This document shows positions 28,308 through 39,333 of a stretch of DNA of 64,000 nt, piece by piece; position 1 is the first letter of the stretch; each line of letters begins with the position of its first letter. This stretch comes from Hoeflea phototrophica DFL-43 (GTDB taxonomy: Bacteria > Pseudomonadota > Alphaproteobacteria > Rhizobiales > Rhizobiaceae). Where the stretch lies: the NCBI RefSeq assembly GCF_000154705.2, contig NZ_CM002917.1, positions 4,245,408 to 4,309,407 of the forward strand, in the 5' to 3' direction. The notes beneath the pieces are model-generated. The model made no database searches. It was not told where the DNA came from and was given only the letters and a program-made list of their open reading frames with translations. Made by a program: the position numbers and the translations under genes.

Positions 28308-29619
28308 GGTGACACTTTTGGCAGTCGGCGCTTTGATGGGCGCGACGGCAATGAGCGCAATCAATGTCTTCGGCAGCTCTGCCGAAGCTGCGGGTGCGGC
28401 GACCTATCGCCAGCTTGCCATCTTCGGCAACGTGTTCGAACGCGTCAGGGCGCAATACGTGACACCGCCGGAAGAAGACAAGCTGATCGAAAACGCTATC
28501 AACGGCATGCTCACCTCGCTTGATCCACATTCGAGCTACCTGAACCAGGAAGCTGCCGACGACATGCGGACCCAGACCCGCGGCGAATTTGGCGGCCTCG
28601 GCATCGAAGTCACCATGGAAGACGAACTGGTCAAGGTGATCACGCCGATCGACGAGACCCCGGCCTCCAGAGCCGGTGTTCTGTCCGGTGATTTCATCTC
28701 GGAGATTGATGGCGAGCCGGTTCGCGGCCTGTCGCTCGGCCAGGCGGTTGATAAGATGCGCGGGCCCGTCAACACAGCCATCGAACTGACCATCCTGCGT
28801 GAGGGCGCCGACGCTCCGATCAAGATCAAGGTCGTTCGCGACATCATCGCGGTCAAGGCGGTGCGTTCCCGCGTTGAGGATGATATCGGGTATCTCCGGG
28901 TCATTTCCTTCACCGAAAAGACCTATGATGACCTCTCCGACGCCATCGAAAAGATGACCGATGAAATTGGCGAAGACAGACTCAAGGGTTTTGTCCTCGA
29001 TCTGCGGCTCAACCCCGGTGGTCTTCTCGATCAGGCCATCAGCGTTTCGGATGCGTTCCTTGACCGCGGCGAAATCGTCTCGACCCGCGGCCGCAATGCC
29101 GAGGAAACCCGCCGCTTCAATTCCCGTCCGGGCGATCTGACCGGTGGCAAGCCGGTGATCGTGCTGATCAATGGCGGTTCCGCATCTGCCTCGGAAATTG
29201 TCGCCGGTGCGCTTCAGGATCACCGCCGCGCCACCGTGCTCGGCACCCGCTCCTTCGGCAAGGGATCCGTGCAGACCATCATTCCGCTCGATTCGTCGAC
29301 AGCCCTGCGTCTCACAACTGCGCTCTATTACACGCCGTCAGGCACATCGATCCAGGGCACCGGGATCAAGCCGGACATCCGCGTCGAACAGCCGGTCCCT
29401 GAAGAATTGCGCGGCCGTGTGAAGCCTTCTGGCGAGAGCGAACTTCGCGGTCACATCCAGGGCGAGAACGAGGACGAAGAGGGCTCCGGTTCGATTGCCT
29501 ATGTCCCGCCGGATCCGAAGGACGATGTTCAGCTCGGCTATGCGATGGAACTGCTTCGTGGCGAGAAGACCGATCCGGCGTTCCCGCCGAACCCGGACCA
29601 GGCTGCCAACGAGAACTGA
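28297..29619 (+). CDS. ctpA: Carboxyl-terminal processing protease (S41 family)
   Basis: 440 residues. An N-terminal signal/anchor (1-30, V-T-L-L-A-V-G-A-L-M-G-A) places it in the periplasm. A PDZ domain (about 85-165, G-G-L-G-I-E-V) is followed by the S41 protease domain with catalytic Ser in N-G-G-S-A-S-A-S-E-I-V-A and Lys in F-G-K-G-S-V-Q. The C-terminal tail is acidic and Pro-rich. It cleaves periplasmic proteins near their C-termini, including cell-wall hydrolases. The start at 28297 overlaps the EnvC-like gene; that pairing suggests joint control of peptidoglycan remodelling. Confidence 0.96.
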   Translation: MIRKVTLLAVGALMGATAMSAINVFGSSAEAAGAATYRQLAIFGNVFERVRAQYVTPPEEDKLIENAINGMLTSLDPHSSYLNQEAADDMRTQTRGEFGGLGIEVTMEDELVKVITPIDETPASRAGVLSGDFISEIDGEPVRGLSLGQAVDKMRGPVNTAIELTILREGADAPIKIKVVRDIIAVKAVRSRVEDDIGYLRVISFTEKTYDDLSDAIEKMTDEIGEDRLKGFVLDLRLNPGGLLDQAISVSDAFLDRGEIVSTRGRNAEETRRFNSRPGDLTGGKPVIVLINGGSASASEIVAGALQDHRRATVLGTRSFGKGSVQTIIPLDSSTALRLTTALYYTPSGTSIQGTGIKPDIRVEQPVPEELRGRVKPSGESELRGHIQGENEDEEGSGSIAYVPPDPKDDVQLGYAMELLRGEKTDPAFPPNPDQAANEN

Positions 29620-29629
29620 CGACACCTTT

Positions 29630-29678
29630 GTCCGCCGCCTCATTTGTGCAAGTCTGTCTTGCATCAACGGCGGCGGAC
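29630..29678 (+). other. Nested hairpin after ctpA
   Basis: An outer 10-bp stem GTCCGCCGCC (29630-29639) and GGCGGCGGAC (29669-29678) encloses an inner 6-bp stem TGCAAG (29647-29652) and CTTGCA (29658-29663). It starts 10 bp after the ctpA stop. No T-run follows, so it may be an mRNA-stabilising or attenuating structure before the deacetylase gene. Confidence 0.65.
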
Positions 29679-29750
29679 TGATTCAATGCCACAACAGGGT
29701 TCAGGGCCGCACCGGGATTCGGGATCGCATCGGGATTCGGGCAGAATATC

Positions 29751-31007
29751 TTGGGCAATGACATTCACAAGCCGCTGGGAACAAACACCAGGCCCTCGGC
29801 CCAGCGCCAGGCCAGGCCAGCATCCGCTTGGGCTTCCAGACTTGCGATCGGCCTCGTCCTTCTTGCCATTCTTGGCAGCGCAGGATGGATAGCTTTCTCC
29901 AGCTCACAAATCGAACGGTTGGGAACATCGGTAACTGCGAGCGGACCCGGATCTGACACGCCGCCCGACACAGTTGATGTGGCATCTGCCCAGAACCAGA
30001 AGGAAGACTCGGTTTCCGGACAATCGGGCTCGGGCATTTCCGGCACCTCCGACGACCCGCTTCAGTCGCTTCACGGCCAGTCCGGTGCGGAGGTCGTCAA
30101 AACCCTTGATGACGATGGCAACGAGATCGTCACGATCACACCGCTTCAACGGCCGGACAACCGTCCGGTGCTGCTCACTCCGCCCGGGCGCGTGGGCCAG
30201 AACCCGCGGCTTGCACATTTGCCCGATCCATCCGTCCTTGAAGAGGCCGGTATCGGCGACCTGCCGGTGCGTGGCGAGAACGGCGAGCGCCCTTTCGACA
30301 TCTATGGCCGGCCCTGGTCAGGAGCGCGGGGCGCGCGTGTTGTCATAATTGTCGGCGGTCTCGGCCTGAGCCAGACCGGCACCCAGCATGCAATCGCCGC
30401 CTTGCCGGAAGACATCACGCTGGCCTTCGCCGCCAATGGCAACAGCCTTCAGCGCTGGATGCAGGAGGCCCGTCGCGAAGGCCACGAAATCCTGTTGCAG
30501 ATCCCCTTTGAACCTTTCGACTACCCGGCCAACGATCCCGGCCCGCGCACCTTGACCGTGGAGGCAGGGGCAGAGGCAAATCTGGATAATCTGCACGCCT
30601 CCATGGCCCGGATTACCAACTACACCGGGATCACCAACTTCATGGGCGGAAGGTTTCTCTCCGACGCGGACGCGCTTGAACCGGTGATGCGCGATATCGC
30701 CGACCGCGGGCTCATGTTCCTTGACGACGGCACATCCGCCCAGTCGCTTACCGAGCCCTTCTCCAAGACACTCGGAATTCCTTTCGCTGCGGCCGATATG
30801 GTCCTCGACGCCACACAGGAGCGCGGCTACATTCTTGCCAAACTCGATGATCTTGAGCGCTCGGCCCGGCGCAATGGAATTGCAATAGGGGTGGCCTCGG
30901 CATTCGAGGTAAGTGTGGACGCAATCGCCAGCTGGGCCAACGAAGCCAAGGCCCGCGGCATAGAGATAGTCTCGGCCTCCGCGGGCGCCGAAGATCCGGA
31001 AGGATGA
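29751..31007 (+). CDS. Divergent polysaccharide deacetylase family protein
   Basis: 418 residues from TTG 29751, whose N-terminus ([10 protein letters not shown]) matches the usual beginning of this family in rhizobia. A single membrane segment (about 26-48) anchors it, followed by a low-complexity Ser/Gly/Asp stalk. The C-terminal ~230 residues form the divergent NodB-like domain: [34 protein letters not shown] and N-F-M-G-G-R-F. The metal-binding His/Asp triad of active deacetylases is largely absent; the initial Asp-Asp is replaced by Val-Gly-Gly. It probably acts on cell-wall or exopolysaccharide, or only binds it. The stop overlaps rppH by 4 bp. Confidence 0.88.
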   Translation: MGNDIHKPLGTNTRPSAQRQARPASAWASRLAIGLVLLAILGSAGWIAFSSSQIERLGTSVTASGPGSDTPPDTVDVASAQNQKEDSVSGQSGSGISGTSDDPLQSLHGQSGAEVVKTLDDDGNEIVTITPLQRPDNRPVLLTPPGRVGQNPRLAHLPDPSVLEEAGIGDLPVRGENGERPFDIYGRPWSGARGARVVIIVGGLGLSQTGTQHAIAALPEDITLAFAANGNSLQRWMQEARREGHEILLQIPFEPFDYPANDPGPRTLTVEAGAEANLDNLHASMARITNYTGITNFMGGRFLSDADALEPVMRDIADRGLMFLDDGTSAQSLTEPFSKTLGIPFAAADMVLDATQERGYILAKLDDLERSARRNGIAIGVASAFEVSVDAIASWANEAKARGIEIVSASAGAEDPEG

Positions 31008-31552
31008 GCGAATACATGGGCGGGAAGACAGTGGACACAAAGCCAGGGACCAACCTGCCCTACCGGCTGTGCGTGGGAATCATGGTGCTCGATACGCGTG
31101 GACTGGTCTGGGCCGGTCGGCGCATTTCGGAGGGCAACACCGAATATGATGGCTCACCGCAACTCTGGCAGATGCCGCAAGGCGGGATCGACAAGGGTGA
31201 AGACCCCTACATGGCCGCGGTGCGGGAACTCTATGAGGAAACCGGAATCACGTCGGTCGAACTGATCGCCGAAGCACCTGACTGGATCGACTATGATCTT
31301 CCCGATCATATGATCGGCATTGGCCTGAAGGGCAAATACCGTGGACAGCGCCAGCGCTGGTTTGCCCTCCGGTTTACCGGCAACGAGCGTGAAATCCGAA
31401 TCAACCCGCCCCCGGAAGGCCACAAACCGGAATTTGATGCATGGGAATGGAAGCCAATGGCGACGCTTCCCGAATTGATCGTGCCTTTCAAACGGCGGGC
31501 CTATGAGCAGGTGGTTGCGGCCTTTTCACATTTGGCGGGGGTACCCGAATGA
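31004..31552 (+). CDS. rppH: RNA pyrophosphohydrolase (Nudix)
   Basis: 182 residues. The Nudix box [22 protein letters not shown] is complete. L-P-Y-R-L-C-V-G-I and W-Q-M-P-Q-G are typical of RppH/IalA. It removes pyrophosphate from the 5' end of triphosphorylated mRNA, priming RNase E decay; the Bartonella homologue IalA is linked to invasion. It is coupled to the deacetylase gene upstream (ATGA overlap) and to the racemase gene downstream (4-bp overlap). Confidence 0.97.
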   Translation: MSEYMGGKTVDTKPGTNLPYRLCVGIMVLDTRGLVWAGRRISEGNTEYDGSPQLWQMPQGGIDKGEDPYMAAVRELYEETGITSVELIAEAPDWIDYDLPDHMIGIGLKGKYRGQRQRWFALRFTGNEREIRINPPPEGHKPEFDAWEWKPMATLPELIVPFKRRAYEQVVAAFSHLAGVPE

Positions 31553-32238
31553 AGTTGATCGGTTTGTTGGGCGCCGTGGGCTGGAAGACCACTGCCGACT
31601 ACTACCGAATGATCAATGAATACACCCGCCGCCAACTTGGTGGTGAGCATACCGCACGCATCCTCTTGCATTCGGTGGATTCCCATATGCTGCATCAGCA
31701 TCAGTGCAACAATGATTGGCCGGAGATCGGCGCGATTCTCGGTGAAGCGGGCCGGAGCCTGAAGAATGGTGGCGCTGATTTCATCGTATTGACCAGCAAT
31801 GCCATGCATCAGGTGGCCGACCACATCACCTGCAATTCCAAACTTGATCTGCTGCATATTGCCGAACCTGCCGCGGCAATGGTCCATAATGACGGACACA
31901 GGCTGGTAGCATTGATCGGCACGCGAGACACGATGGAAGGAGATTTCTACCAGGAATGGCTCGAAAAGCACTATGGCATTGCCATGATAACGCCCGAAGC
32001 GGACGAACGGGAACGTGTGCACCAGATCATAATCGACGAACTGGCTGACGGCGTCATACACGCCAGTTCACGTCGCTATGTTTCGGAACTGATCGGCAAG
32101 CTGCACCGGCGTGGGGCTCAAGGCTTGATCCTTGCCTGTTCGGAGATCACAGCGATCGTACCGCCGGATTACGACCTCATCCCGGTTTATGACACGACCC
32201 GGCTTCATGCCCGCGCCGCCGTGCAGCGCGCGCTTTAA
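31549..32238 (+). CDS. Aspartate/glutamate racemase family protein (YgeA-like)
   Basis: 229 residues, two-domain PLP-independent racemase fold. In the usual enzymes two Cys act as acid and base. Here the first position is Ser83 (V-L-T-S-N-A-M-H) and the second is Cys197 (L-A-C-S-E-I). E. coli YgeA, as I recall, has Thr83 and Cys197 and racemises several amino acids, so this belongs to that subgroup rather than to classic aspartate or glutamate racemase. Substrate not shown. It overlaps rppH by 4 bp and ends the plus-strand run, facing the convergent atp operon. Confidence 0.88.
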   Translation: MKLIGLLGAVGWKTTADYYRMINEYTRRQLGGEHTARILLHSVDSHMLHQHQCNNDWPEIGAILGEAGRSLKNGGADFIVLTSNAMHQVADHITCNSKLDLLHIAEPAAAMVHNDGHRLVALIGTRDTMEGDFYQEWLEKHYGIAMITPEADERERVHQIIIDELADGVIHASSRRYVSELIGKLHRRGAQGLILACSEITAIVPPDYDLIPVYDTTRLHARAAVQRAL

Positions 32239-32392
32239 GAACATCACGTTTGAACCCTGCGGCATCGGTGCCAGGATCAACTGCCGCGCCGGCGCAATGG
32301 CGCATGCCGAAGCGAACAAAGCCATTGAGGCTCAGAGCGATCTGAACGTTAGAGCCAGCCTGTCAGAAACGTTCGTGTCCGGACCATCCTGC

Positions 32393-32417
32393 AAAGAAAA
32401 AGCGGCCCGCAGGCCGC
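32393..32417 (-). terminator. Intrinsic terminator of the atp operon
   Basis: On the minus strand GCGGCC-TGCG-GGCCGC (32417-32402) is followed by TTTTTCTTT (32401-32393), 35 bp after the atpC stop. A compact G+C stem plus T-run marks the end of atpHAGDC. Confidence 0.92.
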
Positions 32418-32451
32418 CCGTTCCAAATTATCCTGTTTCTTGCCGAATTGC

Positions 32452-32859
32452 TCAGGCAGACACGATCGCCTCGTTGAGCGTCGTCAGGTGATCAAGATAA
32501 TCCTGCGCCTTCTGCTTGGCGGCATCGGAGCTCGCATCGGCGACATCTTCCCGCGCATCCTGCAAACGCTGTGCGAGATCATCACGGTCGATATCACCCA
32601 CCGCAACAGCCGATTCGGCAAGCAGTGTGCAGCCATCGGGCAGGATGTCGGCAAAACCGCCAAACACGACGTAGCGTTCTGTCGCGCCTTCCGCTGTCAC
32701 GACACTGACCACGCCGGGCTTGATGGTCGTCATGGTCGGTGCATGATGCGCCATCACGGTCATTTCGCCATCCGTACCGGGCAGCACGACTTCGGTGGCG
32801 GAAGCTGACAACAGCAACCGCTCGGGAGATACGAGTTCAAAATTGAAGTTGTCAGCCAT
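32452..32859 (-). CDS. atpC: ATP synthase F1 epsilon subunit
   Basis: 135 residues from ATG 32859; a longer reading adds non-homologous residues. The N-terminal beta-sandwich (F-N-F-E-L-V-S-P-E-R-L-L, L-P-G-T-D-G-E-M-T-V-M-A-H-H-A-P) and a C-terminal helical hairpin rich in Ala/Asp/Lys (about 90-135) are present. It connects gamma to the c-ring and regulates ATP hydrolysis. Last gene of the operon; terminator follows. Confidence 0.97.
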   Translation of the reverse strand: MADNFNFELVSPERLLLSASATEVVLPGTDGEMTVMAHHAPTMTTIKPGVVSVVTAEGATERYVVFGGFADILPDGCTLLAESAVAVGDIDRDDLAQRLQDAREDVADASSDAAKQKAQDYLDHLTTLNEAIVSA

Positions 32860-32933
32860 GACCTTCACTTTACCGTAGTGCCAGACGAGAACCCGCGCCA
32901 ATCGTCACGATCGGCGCGGTCCGTATTTTCTGT

Positions 32934-34493
<1,560 letters not shown>

Positions 34494-34512
34494 TTACCCT
34501 CTTTCGTGTCCC

Positions 34513-35391
34513 TTAGAGCGCTTCCGCGCCGGAGATGATTTCAATAAGTTCCTTGGTGATCTGGGCCTGCCGCTGACGGTTGTAGCTCATCGACAGCTTG
34601 TCGATCATCTCGCCTGCGTTGCGGGTAGCGCTGTCCATTGCGGACATCTTCGCACCCATTTCGCCGGCGACATTCTCAAGCAGCGCCCTGAAGATCTGCA
34701 CCTTGATAGAACGCGGCAGCAGATCCTCCAGGATCTCGGTCGCGTCGGGTTCGTAGTCATAGATTGCCATGGCACCTGCATCCGCTTCAACCGGAGCGGC
34801 AGAAGCCGGAATAAGCTGCTGCGCGGTTGGCACCTGGCTGATCACGGATTTGAATTCCGAGTAGAACAGGGTGCAAACATCAAAGCCGCCTTCCTCAAAC
34901 AGGCTCATCACCTTGCCGGCAACCGTTTCGGCCTGGGCAAAGCTCATCTGCTTGACCTCACGGAAATCAACCCGCTCGATGATCAGCGACGAATACTCGC
35001 GGCGAAGGATGTCGTAACCCTTCTTGCCAACGCAGATGATCTTCACAGTCTTGCCGTCGGCAACCAGCTTGCGCACATGTTCGCGCGCAAACCGGGCGAT
35101 TTGGCTGTTGAAGCCACCGCAAAGCCCACGTTCGGCGGTGCAAACCACCAGAAGATGAGTGTCGTCCTTGCCGGTCCCGGCCATCAACCGTGGCGCATCG
35201 TCACCGCTGCCCACGGCATCGGCGATGTTTGCCATCACGGCAGCCATACGCTGCGAGTAAGGCCGGGCGGCCTCGGCCGCGTCCTGCGCACGCCGAAGCT
35301 TCGCCGCGGCGACCATCTGCATCGCCTTGGTGATCTTCTGCGTCGCCTTGACGGAGGCGATCCGGTTTTTCAGATCCTTAAGTGAAGGCAT
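34513..35391 (-). CDS. atpG: ATP synthase F1 gamma subunit
   Basis: 292 residues, full length. N-terminal [24 protein letters not shown] and C-terminal helices [12 protein letters not shown] and [12 protein letters not shown] form the coiled-coil rotor shaft; the central Rossmann-like part has [13 protein letters not shown]. It transmits rotation from the c-ring to the catalytic head. It lies 25 bp before atpD and 27 bp after atpA. Confidence 0.98.
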   Translation of the reverse strand: MPSLKDLKNRIASVKATQKITKAMQMVAAAKLRRAQDAAEAARPYSQRMAAVMANIADAVGSGDDAPRLMAGTGKDDTHLLVVCTAERGLCGGFNSQIARFAREHVRKLVADGKTVKIICVGKKGYDILRREYSSLIIERVDFREVKQMSFAQAETVAGKVMSLFEEGGFDVCTLFYSEFKSVISQVPTAQQLIPASAAPVEADAGAMAIYDYEPDATEILEDLLPRSIKVQIFRALLENVAGEMGAKMSAMDSATRNAGEMIDKLSMSYNRQRQAQITKELIEIISGAEAL

Positions 35392-35418
35392 CCGTTATCC
35401 GTCCTCGGTCTCTCGCCC

Positions 35419-36948
35419 TCAGGCGAAGGTTTTTGCGAAGGTGTCGATCGTGTCCTTCAGCTTCGACTTGACGTCGTCGCTGATGGCCTTCTCGGTGCGG
35501 ATCGCTTCAAGCACGTCACTGCCTTCGCTGCGCATATGCCCGAGCAGACCCTGCTCGAACCGGCCGACATCGGACACCGCCAATTTGTCGAGATAGCCGT
35601 TCACACCGGCGAAGATCACGGCAACCTGCTCTTCGGTCTTCAGCGGCGAGAACTGTGCCTGCTTGAGAAGTTCCGTCAGGCGTGCACCACGGTTAAGAAG
35701 CCGCTGGGTGGCAGCGTCGAGGTCGGAGCCGAACTGCGCGAACGCCGCCATTTCGCGGTACTGTGCAAGCTCACCCTTGATCGAGCCGGCAACCTGCTTC
35801 ATCGCCTTGATCTGCGCCGACGAACCCACGCGGGACACCGACAGACCGACGTTCACAGCCGGGCGGATACCCTGGAAGAACAGTTCGGTTTCAAGGAAGA
35901 TCTGACCGTCGGTGATCGAGATCACGTTGGTCGGAATATAGGCTGACACGTCGTTGGCCTGGGTTTCGATCACCGGCAGAGCGGTCAACGAACCAGAGCC
36001 ATTGTCTTCATTGAGCTTCGCAGCGCGCTCGAGAAGGCGCGAGTGAAGATAGAAAACGTCACCTGGGTAAGCTTCACGGCCCGGAGGACGACGCAGCAGC
36101 AGCGACATCTGACGATAGGCAACGGCCTGCTTGGAAAGGTCGTCATAGGCGATCAGGGCATGCTTGCCGTTGTCGCGGAAATACTCACCCATCGCACAGC
36201 CGGCAAACGGTGCCAGGAACTGCAGCGGAGCAGAGTCCGATGCGGTCGCAGCGATCACGATCGAGTACTCAAGCGCGCCGCGGTCTTCAAGGACCTTGAC
36301 GAACTGGGCAACGGTCGAACGCTTCTGACCGACAGCCACATAGACGCAGTAGAGCTTCTCGCCCTCAGGCCCGTTCTCGTGGATCGACTTCTGGTTCAGG
36401 AAGGTGTCGAGAATGATTGCGGTCTTGCCGGTCTGACGGTCACCAATCACCAGTTCGCGCTGTCCGCGGCCGACCGGGATAAGCGCATCGATGGCCTTGA
36501 GGCCGGTCGACATCGGCTCATGCACCGATTTGCGCGGCATGATGCCGGGAGCCTTGACGTCCACACGGGCACGCTTCTTGGCCTTGATCGGGCCCTTGCC
36601 GTCGATCGGATTTCCAAGCGCGTCGACAACGCGGCCGAGAAGCTCCGGACCGACCGGCACGTCCACGATGGCGCCCGTCCGCTTGACGATGTCGCCTTCC
36701 TTGATGTCTCGGTCGGAACCGAAGATCACGACACCGACATTGTCGGCTTCAAGGTTGAGCGCCATGCCGCGAATTCCACCTGGGAATTCGACCATTTCAC
36801 CAGCCTGGACATTGTCGAGGCCGTAGACGCGGGCGATGCCGTCACCGACGGACAGAACCTGACCAACTTCGGAAACTTCGGCTTCCTTGCCGAAATTCTT
36901 GATTTGATCCTTGAGAATTGCGGAAATTTCCGCGGCGCGGATATCCAT
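35419..36948 (-). CDS. atpA: ATP synthase F1 alpha subunit
   Basis: 509 residues, full length. N-terminal [16 protein letters not shown], Walker [11 protein letters not shown], and [18 protein letters not shown] carrying the arginine finger. Regulatory, non-catalytic nucleotide sites alternate with beta in the F1 hexamer. The start codon overlaps the last base of the atpH stop, so the two are translationally coupled. Confidence 0.98.
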   Translation of the reverse strand: MDIRAAEISAILKDQIKNFGKEAEVSEVGQVLSVGDGIARVYGLDNVQAGEMVEFPGGIRGMALNLEADNVGVVIFGSDRDIKEGDIVKRTGAIVDVPVGPELLGRVVDALGNPIDGKGPIKAKKRARVDVKAPGIMPRKSVHEPMSTGLKAIDALIPVGRGQRELVIGDRQTGKTAIILDTFLNQKSIHENGPEGEKLYCVYVAVGQKRSTVAQFVKVLEDRGALEYSIVIAATASDSAPLQFLAPFAGCAMGEYFRDNGKHALIAYDDLSKQAVAYRQMSLLLRRPPGREAYPGDVFYLHSRLLERAAKLNEDNGSGSLTALPVIETQANDVSAYIPTNVISITDGQIFLETELFFQGIRPAVNVGLSVSRVGSSAQIKAMKQVAGSIKGELAQYREMAAFAQFGSDLDAATQRLLNRGARLTELLKQAQFSPLKTEEQVAVIFAGVNGYLDKLAVSDVGRFEQGLLGHMRSEGSDVLEAIRTEKAISDDVKSKLKDTIDTFAKTFA

Positions 36949-37547
36949 CAGCCAACCTCTTTCAGTGCAAGCTTAAGGGTGGAAAGTTTAGTGCGAAGAG
37001 ATGTGTCGACCTGACGCGAACCGATCTTGACGATCAGCCCACCCAGAAGCGACGCATCCACTGTGACGTTGAGCGTCACGGTTTTCCCAGTCACGCTGGA
37101 CAGCGCGGCCTTGAGTTCTTTTTGCTGCGCCGCCGAAAGCTGGTGGGCAGTTTTCACATCAGCGGTCACTTCGCCACGTTCCCGGGCGACAATCTCGCCA
37201 TAGGCACGGACGATCGCGGGCACTGCAAACAAGCGGCGGTTACGCGCGACGACCTTGAGGAAATTGGTAACGAGGGCACCCAGACGCGCTTTCTTGAGCA
37301 GAGCCTCGATGGAGCGGGACTGGTCATCGGCGGAAAACACGGGGCTTTTGATCAGACGCTGCAAGTCTTCGCTGCTGTCGATCAAGGCCTGGAAACCGTC
37401 AAGATCCTTCGCCACGGCATCGATCGATTTGGCTTCGGCTGCAACCTCAAAAAGCGAGGAAGCGTAGCGCTCGGCGACACCGGAAATTTGCTGGGAGTTG
37501 TCTGCCACGGTCGGGATTGTCTCTCGTTGGCGGTCAAAGGCCTGCAC
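36948..37547 (-). CDS. atpH: ATP synthase F1 delta subunit
   Basis: About 199 residues from GTG 37547. A second GTG at 37508 gives [21 protein letters not shown], closer to rhizobial homologues (186 residues). The helical N-terminal domain and the C-terminal [22 protein letters not shown] are typical. It joins the peripheral stalk to F1. First gene of the operon; the membrane Fo genes lie elsewhere, as is normal for alphaproteobacteria. Confidence 0.96.
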   Translation of the reverse strand: MQAFDRQRETIPTVADNSQQISGVAERYASSLFEVAAEAKSIDAVAKDLDGFQALIDSSEDLQRLIKSPVFSADDQSRSIEALLKKARLGALVTNFLKVVARNRRLFAVPAIVRAYGEIVARERGEVTADVKTAHQLSAAQQKELKAALSSVTGKTVTLNVTVDASLLGGLIVKIGSRQVDTSLRTKLSTLKLALKEVG

Positions 37548-37642
37548 ATCACCGGGAGCCGGAAAAGCAAGCCATTGATTTTGTTGCGGTAAAAATCAGG
37601 ATTTCCAAGCCCAAAAGCTTGTTTTTCCTCATTTGCGCGGTC

Positions 37643-37671
37643 CGTCTAGCATAGTGTGTGAGGAGTCGCAA
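37643..37671 (-). promoter_or_regulatory. Candidate promoter of atpHAGDC
   Basis: On the minus strand TTGCGA (37671-37666) is followed after 17 bp by TAGACG (37648-37643), overlapping CTAGAC, in keeping with relaxed alphaproteobacterial housekeeping promoters. It would leave a leader of about 90 nt before GTG 37547. Confidence 0.4.
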
Positions 37672-37760
37672 CACGCCGGGTGCGGCATATCGTACATGCT
37701 TTAGGATGAGGCGGCAGGGCAGGCCGCGCCGAGGCGCCAGCCTGAAACTGCGATTCGGCT

Positions 37761-38150
37761 TCAGATCAATCCCATGCCGTAGGCCAGTGGCAGCGCGGCA
37801 AGCACGATTTCTATGGCGACGGAAACAAAGTTGAACAGCGTTGCACCCCGGTCCGACATCATCGAGATGATTCGCCCGAAAGCGGTGAAGGCCCATCCGG
37901 CACCCAGCGCCAGGTAAATCAGCGGCTGCGCAAACAGGATCGCGCACAGCCCGATACCGAGATAAAATCCGGACATGGTGGCGCGCGCTTCGGACACCGC
38001 TTCGGGATGATCCGGCAAGGTCTGGAGCCTGAGGATTTTCAGCGACAGCCGCGGCGCGAACATGCACAGAAGGCCAAATGCGATGGTGACCACCGCGGAA
38101 CACCAGGCCATCCACTCACCCTGACTTGAAGGCCAGTAAAACTCGATCAT
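37761..38150 (-). CDS. DUF4345-like small membrane protein
   Basis: 129 residues with about four hydrophobic helices (near 13-35, 62-80, 80-97 and 105-127). A central E-A-R-A-T-M-S-G-F-Y-L-G-I-G-L segment recalls DUF4345 proteins of 120-130 residues. Function of the family is unknown. The N-terminus starts M-I-E-F-Y-W-P-S-S-Q. It lies upstream of the atp promoter on the same strand but is separated by 213 bp, so it is probably its own transcript. Confidence 0.75.
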   Translation of the reverse strand: MIEFYWPSSQGEWMAWCSAVVTIAFGLLCMFAPRLSLKILRLQTLPDHPEAVSEARATMSGFYLGIGLCAILFAQPLIYLALGAGWAFTAFGRIISMMSDRGATLFNFVSVAIEIVLAALPLAYGMGLI

Positions 38151-38264
38151 TGTTGCGCTCCGTTCACCAGGCCCCGGCCCGGCGGCAAATCAGACATGAG
38201 CTCCTCATATCATGACCCGCAGCCACGCCAAACCACCAGCTCTTCGGGCACAATTGGTCCGCTC

Positions 38265-39227
38265 TCAGCCCAGGGCTGCCAGCTTGCGCTCGTTGCGGGC
38301 GATCTGCCGCTCCCGGTTCATGATGTAGATGCCGCTTATGCAGATGATGGACGCCCCGACCATGGTCCAGCCATCGGGCACATCACCAAAAACGATAAAG
38401 CCCAGCCCTGTCATCCACAGCAACTGGCTGTAGACAAACGGTGCAAGCTTTGACGCGCTGGCCAGGCGGCTGGCCTTGACCAGAAGCGCATGTCCGCCCA
38501 AGCCAAACGCGCCCAGGCTGGCAAGCAGCAGCCAATCGAACGTCGAACCAGGCACCTGCCCGTAGATCAGCGCTGGCGGCGCGAGCAGCACCGTGGCGAA
38601 AATGCTGGAATAGAACACCAGGCTGGGCTGGCTTTCCTGCATCGCCAGCTTGCGGGTCACGATCGAGTACAGCGAATAGGTGGTTGCGGCGAGAATCGAC
38701 CAGATGATCGCCAGGGAGAACACGTCTGTGCCCGGCCGCACCACGATCAGCACACCGATGAAACCGACCATGATCGCCGCCCAGCGGCGCGGCCCGGCCC
38801 ATTCTCCCAGCAGCGGTCCGGCCATCGCCGTGACCAGCATCGGCACACTTAGAAAAATGCTGATGGTTTGCGCCAGCTGAAGCTCGCGCAGTGCCATGAA
38901 ATTGAACAGCGTGGTTGCCGGCAGAAGCAGGCCGCGCAGAACCTGCAGCGGCATGTTGTTCACCCGGTACATGTCGGCGCGGCGCCATCCCTGGAAAGCA
39001 ATGAAGGAAATCACGGTATGGCTGATGAACCGGCACCAGACCACGAAGATCGCTGCGTAACCGGCGGTCACCAGATATTTGGCGCCCGTATCGAGAGCCG
39101 CGAAACACATGAAGGTCAATATCGCCAGCAGCATTGCCACCGGCGGCATTGCCTCGCGGTCAACATCATGCCGGGCAGGACGCACTGTATGGTCAGATTT
39201 CAAGATGGTTCTTTCTCTCAGGCTCAC
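38265..39227 (-). CDS. DMT-superfamily transporter (EamA domains)
   Basis: 320 residues with ten predicted membrane helices arranged as two EamA repeats (about 30-165 and 175-310). Seen: F-A-A-L-D-T-G-A-K-Y, R-G-L-L-L-P-A-T-T-L-F-N-F-M-A-L at the end of the first half, and the second half closing with I-I-C-I-S-G-I-Y-I-M. Members export metabolites or amino acids; the substrate cannot be told. The inner-membrane protein ends in a Lys/Arg-rich cytoplasmic tail. Not obviously in an operon with its neighbours. Confidence 0.9.
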   Translation of the reverse strand: MSLRERTILKSDHTVRPARHDVDREAMPPVAMLLAILTFMCFAALDTGAKYLVTAGYAAIFVVWCRFISHTVISFIAFQGWRRADMYRVNNMPLQVLRGLLLPATTLFNFMALRELQLAQTISIFLSVPMLVTAMAGPLLGEWAGPRRWAAIMVGFIGVLIVVRPGTDVFSLAIIWSILAATTYSLYSIVTRKLAMQESQPSLVFYSSIFATVLLAPPALIYGQVPGSTFDWLLLASLGAFGLGGHALLVKASRLASASKLAPFVYSQLLWMTGLGFIVFGDVPDGWTMVGASIICISGIYIMNRERQIARNERKLAALG

Positions 39228-39333
39228 GCAGCCAGTTTGCCATGGGTGGCGCTCAACACATGCACCGCCGTGCCGGATCTGTCAAAACCCGCTCAGCCGC
39301 ACGAGACACTGACGAAATCCTGAAACCTGGATA

